Positions 1-5,888 of a DNA stretch of 8,544 bases are shown here, piece by piece; positions within the stretch are counted from its first letter, which is position 1, and each line of letters starts with the position of its first letter. The notes under the pieces are model-generated. The model made no database searches and was not told where the DNA came from. It was given only the letters and a program-made list of their open reading frames with translations. The stretch is from Elusimicrobiota bacterium (GTDB lineage Bacteria; Elusimicrobiota; Elusimicrobia; UBA1565; UBA9628), in assembly GCA_028871595.1 (NCBI GenBank), contig JAGWMT010000131.1, positions 1 through 8,544 of the forward strand, in the 5' to 3' direction. The position numbers were made by a program, and so were the translations under genes.

Positions 1-1316
1 GACCGGCTGGCGAACTCCTCGGGCGTGAGCCCGGTGGCGGAGGCCTCGGCGGCGGTGATGGCGCCGCAGTTGCGCGCGCGCAGGAAGTAGTTCAAGAGGC
101 CCTGCCCGGTGGCGGCGTCGTCGAACACGTCGCCCACCAAGGTGGCCTGGGCCGCCTTCTCGATGAAGTTCTTGAGCCGCGCGGTGGCCTGGGGCAGGCC
201 GGCGATGAAGAAAGAGTACACCGCGGCGTAGCGCGTGGGCAGCTGCGCGGGATGGAGGTCCCAGCCCTGATAAAAACCGTTCACGAGCGAGTGCGTGGCG
301 TGGTCGTAGTGCAGCTTCCAGGCGCGGCGCACGGCCTCCACGTTCTCGCGGTCCTGCTCGGCGGACAGGTATTCGCCGGGCGCGGGCCGGTGCGGTCCCA
401 CGGGCATCACGTTGGTCGCCCCGTCGGACATGGTGACGCCGGTGCCGGCCAAGGTCACCTGCATGACGGATTTCGCGAAGTCGCAGGACGCGTGCATCAT
501 GTGCTGGTGCGCGGCGGTGATGTTGCACGAGGCCGTGTAGTCGTACGTGCCGAAGTGGGCGCCGGTGATGCGGCCGCCCAGGGCGTCCACCATGGCGCGC
601 AGGGGCGCGGTGCCGTCCGCGCCGATGATGGACTGCGGGGTCTCGACCATCAGTTCGACCTTGATGGTGTTGGGCTTGAGCTTCTTCTTTTTTTCGAACG
701 CGTCGAGCAGCTTCGCCAAGGCGGCGGCTTGGCCCGGATGGACGATCTTGGGAAGAGTGACGCAGAACCAATCAGGCAGACGGCCTTTCGTTTGGCGAAT
801 CAACGTCGTCAGAAATATGTCCATCGTTCGCGCGGAGCGCGCTGATAATTCGTTGGAAAAAGTTTTGATCCGAATCCCGATAAAAGGAGGCAAGGTGCCT
901 TCTTCCAAGCCCTTCGCCACTTCCAGCGCGGCGGAGACGGCGTGGCCGTCCTCCTCCGCGTCGGGGCGGTTGCCGTAGCCGTCCTCGAAGTCGATGCGGA
1001 AATCCTCCACGGCCTCGCGCTTGAGCTTCTCCACCACGCGGTCGTAGACCATGTGCGCCAGCGCCGGGTCCATGCCCAGGGCCTGAGCGAAAGTGACCGC
1101 GTCGGGCGCGTAGCGGGACAGGGAACGGACGGCCAGCTCGCCCAGCTTCTTGGCGGAGTCGGACTTGAACAGGTGGGCGCCGCCGTAGACGGTGTGCACG
1201 GGCTGGCGGCCGGCGAAGTCGCCGGGAAAGCGGGCCATGTAGGCGGCGTTCTGCTTGGAGAGCTTGGCCAGGACGGGCTTGAACGCCTTGGGTTCGAGGG
1301 TGATTTGGGGCTTCAT
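1..1316 (-). CDS. Aldolase/citrate-lyase-like protein, DUF6986-like (3' end cut by window edge)
   Basis: The visible 438 codons run unbroken from an ATG at 1316 to the window edge, so only the C-terminus is missing. The protein resembles, from memory, the family labelled DUF6986, often annotated as aldolase or 'phosphoenolpyruvate kinase' and distantly like HpcH/HpaI/CitE enzymes. Visible conserved blocks are DFEDGYG (109-115), an FIGIRIK...RTMDIFL...VTLPK stretch (about 145-195), VELMVETP (E221, E225) and GAHFGTYDY (D259). These acidic residues sit where CitE-type lyases bind a divalent metal, but the reaction is unknown. The start is well supported: it overlaps the stop of the FAD-subunit gene as ATGA, and a GGAAGGAG Shine-Dalgarno lies at 1324-1331. 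As the fourth coupled gene of a xanthine dehydrogenase-type operon, it may act in purine or glyoxylate-linked catabolism (inference). Bases 751-890 are about 50% GC, unlike the rest of the gene. Confidence 0.82.
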   Translation of the reverse strand, partial: MKPQITLEPKAFKPVLAKLSKQNAAYMARFPGDFAGRQPVHTVYGGAHLFKSDSAKKLGELAVRSLSRYAPDAVTFAQALGMDPALAHMVYDRVVEKLKREAVEDFRIDFEDGYGNRPDAEEDGHAVSAALEVAKGLEEGTLPPFIGIRIKTFSNELSARSARTMDIFLTTLIRQTKGRLPDWFCVTLPKIVHPGQAAALAKLLDAFEKKKKLKPNTIKVELMVETPQSIIGADGTAPLRAMVDALGGRITGAHFGTYDYTASCNITAAHQHMMHASCDFAKSVMQVTLAGTGVTMSDGATNVMPVGPHRPAPGEYLSAEQDRENVEAVRRAWKLHYDHATHSLVNGFYQGWDLHPAQLPTRYAAVYSFFIAGLPQATARLKNFIEKAAQATLVGDVFDDAATGQGLLNYFLRARNCGAITAAEASATGLTPEEFASR

Positions 1317-2179
1317 CGCAGGGCTCCTTCCAGGAATCGCACGATCAAATTGCGGGAGACGGCCAGGCGGTAGTCGCGGGTGGAACGGATGTCGTCGATG
1401 GGCGAGACGTCCGCGCTCAGCAGGTCGGCGGCGCCGGCGGCGGACGCGGCGTCCAGCTTCCGCCCTTTCAGGAACGCCTCGGCGGCGGCCAGGCGCCGCA
1501 CGGTGGGCGCCAGGCTTCCGAAGGCCAGGCGCACGTCCTCGACGGTCCCGTCCTTTTTCATCCAGAGCAGGCCCGCGAACATGGTCTTGGAGATGGCCTG
1601 GGCGGCGCGGGTGCCGACCTTGCGGAAGACGCCGCGCGCGGGCGCCTTCGCCGGGAACGGGAGCTCGATGGCTTCGATCAGCTCGCCGGCCAGGAGCGCG
1701 GTCTTTTTGACGCCGACGAACACGCTCAATAGCGGCAGGACGCGGCGCCCCCCGGCGCCGACGCAGTGGACGCGGGCGTCGTACACGGCCAGCGGGGGGA
1801 AGCTGTCGCCGGCGGGAGACGCGTTGGCCACGTTGCCGCCCAAGGTCCCGCGGTTCTGGATCTGCGCGGCGCCCACGGTGGCGCAGGCGGCGACCAAAAG
1901 CGGGAAGCGCGCGCGCAGGACGGGATGCGCTTGAATCTGCGAGTGAGTGACCAGGGCGCCGATGAAGACCGACGTCTTGGCGACGCGGATATTCTTCCAC
2001 TCGGCCACGCGCGACAGGTCCACCACGGCGCGGCCGTTCAGCAGGCCCATGTTCCAGCCCACCATCAGGTCGGTGCCGCCGGCCAGCGGAATGGCCTTGG
2101 GATCGTCGGCCAGCGCCTGGACGGCGGCCGCCGCGGTCCGCGGCGTCAGCACGACCATGGACTTGGCGTCGCCTCTCAT
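1313..2179 (-). CDS. Xanthine dehydrogenase-family FAD-binding subunit
   Basis: This 288-aa protein is the flavin subunit of a molybdenum hydroxylase. It takes electrons from the two [2Fe-2S] clusters and passes them to NAD+ or another acceptor. The FAD-binding motifs of the CO dehydrogenase flavoprotein/XDH medium-subunit family are visible: AGGTDLMV at 33-40 and TLGGNVANASPAGD at 112-125. The C-terminus has the family pattern RSTRDYRLAVSRNL. The length matches E. coli XdhB (about 290 aa). The extra ~40-residue 4Fe-4S insertion of 4-hydroxybenzoyl-CoA reductase is not seen, which argues against that enzyme. The open frame continues upstream to 2368, but the extra N-terminus is out-of-frame arginine-rich translation of the iron-sulfur gene. 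The ATG at 2179 overlaps that gene's stop as ATGA and follows GGGAAGAAGAA, so it is the real start. The stop overlaps the next gene's start in the same way. Confidence 0.93.
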   Translation of the reverse strand: MRGDAKSMVVLTPRTAAAAVQALADDPKAIPLAGGTDLMVGWNMGLLNGRAVVDLSRVAEWKNIRVAKTSVFIGALVTHSQIQAHPVLRARFPLLVAACATVGAAQIQNRGTLGGNVANASPAGDSFPPLAVYDARVHCVGAGGRRVLPLLSVFVGVKKTALLAGELIEAIELPFPAKAPARGVFRKVGTRAAQAISKTMFAGLLWMKKDGTVEDVRLAFGSLAPTVRRLAAAEAFLKGRKLDAASAAGAADLLSADVSPIDDIRSTRDYRLAVSRNLIVRFLEGALR

Positions 2180-2640
2180 TTCTTCTTCCCGTTCTTCGCG
2201 GCGCAGATCACCGAGTCCACGATGTGCTGGTAGCCGGTGCAGCGGCACAGGTTCCCGGAGATGGCGGTGCGGATGGAGGCGTCGTCGGCCTTGCCGCCGG
2301 ATTTCAAATGGGCGTGGGCGCTCATCAGCATGCCCGGGGTGCAGATGCCGCACTGGGCGCCGGCGCATTCCATGAAGCCCTTCTGCATCTTAGAGAGCTT
2401 TTCCGGCGTGCCCAAGGACTCCACGGTCTCCACCTTGCGCCCGTCGGCCTGGCAGACGGGAATCAGGCAGGAATTGACGGGCTTGCCGTCGAGCAGGACG
2501 GTGCAGGCGCCGCACTCGCCCTCGCCGCAGCCTTCCTTGGTCCCGGTGAGGCGGAATTCCTCGCGCAGGACGTCGATGAGGCGGGTGAACGGAGCGCCCT
2601 TGAACGTCCTCTTCTTGCCGTTGACGTTGAACGTGGTCAT
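2176..2640 (-). CDS. Xanthine dehydrogenase-family [2Fe-2S] iron-sulfur subunit
   Basis: This 154-aa small subunit carries the two [2Fe-2S] clusters that link the molybdenum centre to FAD. The plant-ferredoxin-like N-terminal domain has C38, C43, C46 and C58 (CGEGECGAC...C). The C-terminal all-helical domain has C97 and C100 (QCGICTPG) and C132 and C134 (NLCRCTGY). All eight ligands are present. Q96, just before C97, is the residue that normally contacts the pterin cofactor. The length fits E. coli XdhC (about 159 aa) and related subunits. The lysine-rich C-terminal tail (KNGKKK) is also the region whose DNA supplies the ribosome binding purines for the next gene. The start ATG overlaps the molybdenum-subunit stop as ATGA, and no strong Shine-Dalgarno is seen, so translation is probably coupled. 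There is no twin-arginine leader, so the complex should be cytoplasmic. Confidence 0.95.
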   Translation of the reverse strand: MTTFNVNGKKRTFKGAPFTRLIDVLREEFRLTGTKEGCGEGECGACTVLLDGKPVNSCLIPVCQADGRKVETVESLGTPEKLSKMQKGFMECAGAQCGICTPGMLMSAHAHLKSGGKADDASIRTAISGNLCRCTGYQHIVDSVICAAKNGKKK

Positions 2641-4856
2641 TGGAGCGCCCGGGCGATGCGTTCCGGCGTGACGGGCAATTCCGCGATCAGCCGGCCGGTG
2701 GCGTGCTTGACGGCGGCGGCCACGGCGGGTCCGGGGACGTCCATGGGCAGTTCGCCCACGCCCTTCGCGCCGAACGGTCCGCGCGAGTAGGGCTTCTCCA
2801 CCACGGTCACGTCGAAGGGCGGGGTGTCCAGGCTGGTGGGGATCACGTAATTCGTGAGCTGGGAATTGATCATCACGCCGTCCTTGTAAACGGGTTCCTC
2901 CAGAAGGGCCCAGCCGAGACCCTGGGTGGAGCCGCCGATGATCTGTCCTTCCGCGAACAGGGGATGGATGGCCTTGCCGATGTCCTGGGCGGTGGTGATC
3001 TTCACGACGCGGACCTCGTACGTGGCCTTGTCGATTTCAAGATCCGCGACGAAGGCGGCGTACGAGTACGCGCCGTAGGCGTCGCCCTGGTAGGTCTTGT
3101 CGTCCCAGACGATTTCCGGGGGCTTTTCGTATTGGACTTCAAAGCGGCGGGCGGGGCGGGAGCCGCACATCGTCGCGGCGGCCTTCTTCAAATCGGCGGT
3201 CGTGGTCGGGACGCGGCCGTGCTCGGCCTCGAAGGCCTTCTTCATTTCCTTCGCGGCGCGCTGGACCAGGCCGCCCACCACCATGCAGGTGCGCGAGGCC
3301 ACGGTGGGGCCGGAGTCCGGGACCTTGTGGGTGTCCGGGGTCTCCACCTGGAACCAGTCGATGGGCATGCCCAGCCCGTCGGCGGCGACCTGGGCGAACA
3401 TGGTGTTGGTGCCCTGGCCGATCTCCGTGGAGGCGGCCAGGACGAAAATTTGTCCGTCGCGCGTGAGGGCGACGCCGGCGCGGCTGGCCAGGTACACTTC
3501 GCCCGAGCCGGTGAAACCGGCGCCGTGGTGGGCCACGGCCAGGCCGATGCCCTTCCACGTGAGATTCTTCGGATTCTTGTTCCAACGGTCGTACTCTTTG
3601 CGCTTGGCGACGTACTTGGAGCGCTTCACGGCGATCTCCAGGCACTCGGCGGCGCCCACGGACTCGCGCAGGCTTTGTCCGGTGGCGGTGATCGAGCCCA
3701 GCTTGAACAGATTCTTTTTCTTGAGCTTGAGCGAGTCGGTCTTGAGGACGTCGGCGATCTTTTCCCAATGGAGTTCGGCCGCGAACAGGGATTGGGGCGC
3801 GCCGAAGCCGCGGAACGCGCCGTTGGGGGGCGTGTTGGTGGCGACGACCTTGGAGCGCACGCGGATGTTCGGGCACTCATAGGCGCCGGCGGCATGAAGG
3901 GTCCCGCGGGACAAGACCACGGACGAGAGAGTGGCGTACGCGCCGCCGTCCATCAGCAGTTCGATGTCCTGGGCCACCAAGGTGCCGTCCTTCATCACGC
4001 CGGTCTTATGCCGGGCCACGGCGGGATGGCGCTTGGTGGTGGCGGCCATGTCCTCGTGGCGGTCGTAGACGATCTTGACGGGGCGTCCGGCCTTGAGCGT
4101 CAGCAGGGCGGCGTGGCCGGCGATCATGGACGGGTACTCCTCCTTGCCGCCGAAGCCGCCGCCGGTGACGGTCTGGATGACGCGGACCTTGGTCTCGTCG
4201 CGGCCCAGGAGGGCCTTGAGGGCCTTCACCACATAATATGGACACTGCAGGGAGCCGGTGACGACCATCACGTCGCCCTCTTCCCAGGCGGCCACGGCGT
4301 TGTTCTCGATGTAGGCCTGTTCCTGGGCGGGCGTGCGGTACTCGCCCTCCACGACGAAGTCGGCCTTGGCGAAGCCGGCGTTGATGTCGCCCTTCTCGAT
4401 CAGATACGACTTAAATACATTGTCGTCCTTGAATATCTTGGCCTTCAGCGCGAGCCCCTCTTCGAGCGTCAGCGCGGCGGGGAGTTTTTCGTATTCGATG
4501 GCGACGTGCTTGGCCGCTTCGTAGGCGGTGGCGCGGTCGGGGTGGGCGATGAGGACGATGGGCTCCTCGCGATGGCGGACGATCCCGTCGGCCAGCAGGG
4601 GCTGGTCGGGCTCGATGAGCGTGACCACGTTCTTGCCCGGGATGTCCTTGGCGGTGACGATGGCGCACTCATTCCAAGGGAAGGCGGGATCGAACTTGAT
4701 GGATTTGATCCGCGCGTGGGGCGCCGACGAACGCACGGTGACGCCGTGCCAGACGCCGGGAATGGCGTGGTCGTCCAGATAAAGCGCGCGCCCCGTCAAC
4801 TTTCCCGGACCTTCGCGGCGCGGCATGCTTTTCCCGACGTTCGCCATGCCGGGCAT
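2637..4856 (-). CDS. Xanthine dehydrogenase-family molybdopterin-binding (catalytic) subunit
   Basis: This 739-aa catalytic subunit hydroxylates its substrate with water at a molybdenum-pterin centre. It begins with the family pattern GKSMPRREGPGKLTGRALYLDD (from about residue 8). Cofactor and active-site residues can be placed by motif: Q204 (GSLQ, like bovine Q767), GGGFGGKE with E239 (like E802), R317 in LSRGTLH (like R880), AFRGFG at 347-352, and the catalytic base E702 in GVGELP (like E1261). The E239/R317 pair is typical of purine-binding xanthine dehydrogenases, whereas CO dehydrogenases have a cysteine-containing active-site loop. Length fits E. coli XdhA (752 aa). The gene order Mo, FeS, FAD differs from E. 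coli xdhABC. ATG 4856 is the first start and a second ATG lies at 4847; neither has a strong Shine-Dalgarno (GGTAAG precedes the first). The substrate is inferred, and another N-heterocycle or aldehyde is possible. No XdhC-type maturation factor is in the window. Confidence 0.94.
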   Translation of the reverse strand: MPGMANVGKSMPRREGPGKLTGRALYLDDHAIPGVWHGVTVRSSAPHARIKSIKFDPAFPWNECAIVTAKDIPGKNVVTLIEPDQPLLADGIVRHREEPIVLIAHPDRATAYEAAKHVAIEYEKLPAALTLEEGLALKAKIFKDDNVFKSYLIEKGDINAGFAKADFVVEGEYRTPAQEQAYIENNAVAAWEEGDVMVVTGSLQCPYYVVKALKALLGRDETKVRVIQTVTGGGFGGKEEYPSMIAGHAALLTLKAGRPVKIVYDRHEDMAATTKRHPAVARHKTGVMKDGTLVAQDIELLMDGGAYATLSSVVLSRGTLHAAGAYECPNIRVRSKVVATNTPPNGAFRGFGAPQSLFAAELHWEKIADVLKTDSLKLKKKNLFKLGSITATGQSLRESVGAAECLEIAVKRSKYVAKRKEYDRWNKNPKNLTWKGIGLAVAHHGAGFTGSGEVYLASRAGVALTRDGQIFVLAASTEIGQGTNTMFAQVAADGLGMPIDWFQVETPDTHKVPDSGPTVASRTCMVVGGLVQRAAKEMKKAFEAEHGRVPTTTADLKKAAATMCGSRPARRFEVQYEKPPEIVWDDKTYQGDAYGAYSYAAFVADLEIDKATYEVRVVKITTAQDIGKAIHPLFAEGQIIGGSTQGLGWALLEEPVYKDGVMINSQLTNYVIPTSLDTPPFDVTVVEKPYSRGPFGAKGVGELPMDVPGPAVAAAVKHATGRLIAELPVTPERIARALQ

Positions 4857-4893
4857 CTTACCAAAATCCCTTGGCGCGGGGAGGGGCGCTGCT

Positions 4894-4998
4894 GCCGTTT
4901 TTGGTTCTTTGCTTTAAAGCAGCAACGCCGGCGAACGGCCGATTATTGGCGCCTTATTTGCCCGAGCGTTGTCTTAAAAGCAGCGAACCAAAATCGGC
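4894..4998. repeat. 105-bp element with 26-bp imperfect terminal inverted repeats (IR1)
   Basis: The arms 4894-4919 and 4973-4998 are inverted copies matching at 22 of 26 positions, with a shared TTTTGGTTC core. Inside them a second pairing continues the stem: CAACGC (4923-4928) with GCGTTG (4966-4971), then CGG (4929-4931) with CCG (4962-4964) past a one-base bulge. The left arm ends in the palindrome GCTTTAAAGC. The element lies 37 bp upstream of the molybdenum-subunit start. It could be a short palindromic or MITE-like repeat, or a large hairpin in the operon's mRNA leader. No clear target-site duplication or U-run is seen. Confidence 0.7.
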
Positions 4999-5035
4999 GG
5001 AGGCGGGAGCGGCCGTGGGAGGTGGGGTATGTCGC

Positions 5036-5065
5036 ATTATCGGCCTGAGGTGTGGGAGTCCTCAG
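5036..5065 (-). promoter_or_regulatory. Possible promoter and operator of the xanthine dehydrogenase-type operon
   Basis: On the minus strand a GATAAT hexamer (5036-5041) resembles a -10 box. No good -35 lies 17 bp upstream; that place (5059-5064) is TGAGGA, half of the dyad CTGAGG-N9-CCTCAG (5045-5065). A weak -35 covered by a dyad would suit an activator- or repressor-controlled promoter. Transcription from here would give a leader of about 170 nt containing all of IR1. This is inference from position and short matches only. Confidence 0.25.
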
Positions 5066-5127
5066 CACGTCAAATCCGACGAATTTATCGCGTTTCCCGC
5101 GCCCCGTGAGGACCCCGGCACCTCAGG
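5044..5127. repeat. Second imperfect inverted repeat (IR2) built from two TGAGG-N9-CCTCA dyads
   Basis: The arms 5044-5064 and 5107-5127 are inverted copies matching at 18 of 21 positions, around a 42-bp centre. Each arm is itself a small dyad: CTGAGG-N9-CCTCAG (5045-5065) and TGAGG-N9-CCTCA (5107-5125), with centres about 61 bp (close to six helical turns) apart. That pattern suits paired operator sites for a dimeric regulator as well as an RNA hairpin. It has no integron attC core triplets and no repeated units like a CRISPR. Function unknown. Confidence 0.6.
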
Positions 5128-5128
5128 C

Positions 5129-5148
5129 GGATATAGGAGAAAATATCC
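5129..5148 (-). other. Small hairpin just after the secreted-protein gene
   Basis: GGATAT (5129-5134) and ATATCC (5143-5148) form a perfect 6-bp stem with an 8-base loop, starting 6 bp after the stop codon of the minus-strand gene. It is AT-rich and lacks a U-run on the minus strand, so it is at best a weak terminator or mRNA 3' end structure. Together with IR2 directly beyond it, it could still mark the transcript end. Confidence 0.35.
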
Positions 5149-5154
5149 GGAGGG

Positions 5155-5796
5155 CTACTTCCCGGCCGTCTTCCCATTTTTAACGGCGGCTTTCTGCTGC
5201 TGCTTAAGCCAGTCTTTCGTCCAATAAGACATCTCTGCGGCGTACGCCTTTTTCACATCCGCGGAAGCAATGTCCTGCTCGGTTTGAGTTCCCGAACCGG
5301 GGATCGGATTGCCACTCTCGTCGTTTTTCCCAGTCGACAGAATTGCTCGTTCAAGTTGTCCGTTTAAGTTCAGACGAAACCAATATCCCGTGCTTTCATG
5401 GCCTTGAGCCTTATTCTGGTAGACAACGATGCAGGTTGGATTTCGAGTTCCTGACGTGGGATTCCCATTCGAATAAACCACCGCACATTCATGATGTTGC
5501 CAGCCCTTAAAACTATGAGGTGTGTCGATCGCGATGACAGTCTTAACGGGCATTTCAGTAGTGAATCCGAGATTGGACGCAGTGGTCATGTCATCCAGCT
5601 TATCGTCAGCTCCCTTTTTCTGGAGGTATTCAACAAGCCGTGAATAAATTCCTTGTGTGTCATTGACGGAGTCTTTGAATCGGGAATCTGAAGAAGTTGC
5701 ATCTTTCGATATTTTTCGCGATAAATGTTCCTTAGCCTTGACAGTCAAGGGAACCAAGACCATACTAACGGCTAGGATGCTTATCGTGGGTTTCAT
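5155..5796 (-). CDS. Unrecognised secreted protein (213 aa)
   Basis: I do not recognise a family. The N-terminus is a clear Sec signal peptide: MK, a hydrophobic core over about residues 5-19, then a likely cut after VKA (residue 21). No lipobox cysteine is present, so the mature protein of about 192 aa should be soluble in the periplasm or outside. The mature part starts charged and Ser/Asp-rich (22-70). A central beta-like segment (about 84-153) carries the only two cysteines, C104 (HHECAVVY) and C122 (PTCIVVYQ), which could form a disulfide; each is followed by a VVY motif. The C-terminus is Lys/Gln-rich. The start ATG 5796 has GGAG five bases upstream (5802-5805) and a strong promoter. 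GC is about 50%, far below most neighbours, suggesting recent acquisition. It is divergent from the kinase gene, so it may be co-controlled or be a ligand for the kinase's outer domain (speculation). Confidence 0.8.
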   Translation of the reverse strand: MKPTISILAVSMVLVPLTVKAKEHLSRKISKDATSSDSRFKDSVNDTQGIYSRLVEYLQKKGADDKLDDMTTASNLGFTTEMPVKTVIAIDTPHSFKGWQHHECAVVYSNGNPTSGTRNPTCIVVYQNKAQGHESTGYWFRLNLNGQLERAILSTGKNDESGNPIPGSGTQTEQDIASADVKKAYAAEMSYWTKDWLKQQQKAAVKNGKTAGK

Positions 5797-5837
5797 GGCT
5801 TCTCCGACGTGGAATTCGGGCTACGGTTCTTTTGCCT

Positions 5838-5865
5838 ATTGTAACATGGCGAAATCGATCGTCAA
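5838..5865 (-). promoter_or_regulatory. Near-consensus sigma-70 promoter for the secreted-protein gene
   Basis: On the minus strand a -35 box TTGACG (5860-5865) and a -10 box TACAAT (5838-5843) are separated by 16 bp. Each differs from consensus by one base. Transcription would begin near 5830, giving a leader of about 35 nt with GGAG (5802-5805) correctly spaced before ATG 5796. The -35 box lies 24 bp from the GTG start of the divergent kinase gene, so RNA polymerase bound here could interfere with that gene's expression. Confidence 0.75.
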
Positions 5866-5888
5866 GAGGTTTTTGATTCACCCCCCCT

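Noticed and set aside
841..900. Frameshift or pseudogene break in the aldolase-like gene
   Set aside because: Codon-by-codon reading of 744-911 on the minus strand gives an unbroken frame encoding conserved family residues.
2180..2368. N-terminal extension of the FAD-subunit reading frame
   Set aside because: The extra residues are Arg/His-rich and overlap the iron-sulfur gene out of frame. The ATGA overlap at 2176-2179 and family length give the start at 2179.
4894..4998. Rho-independent terminator for the upstream minus-strand gene
   Set aside because: It lies over 150 bp past that gene's stop, the stem is long and interrupted, and no U-run follows it on the minus strand.
2640..5048. 802-aa open frame on the plus strand antisense to the molybdenum subunit
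   Set aside because: It is exactly antisense to a strongly conserved gene, and its Gly/Val/His/Leu-rich translation is typical of the opposite strand of GC-rich coding DNA. No domain is visible.
5044..5127. Integron attC site or CRISPR repeat pair
   Set aside because: The arms lack the GTTRRRY/RYYYAAC core sites of attC, there is no integrase, and there are only two inverted (not direct, regularly spaced) copies.
4871..5227. 118-aa plus-strand frame across the intergenic region
   Set aside because: It runs through both inverted repeats and into the antisense of the secreted-protein gene, with no Shine-Dalgarno and no domain; better seen as chance.
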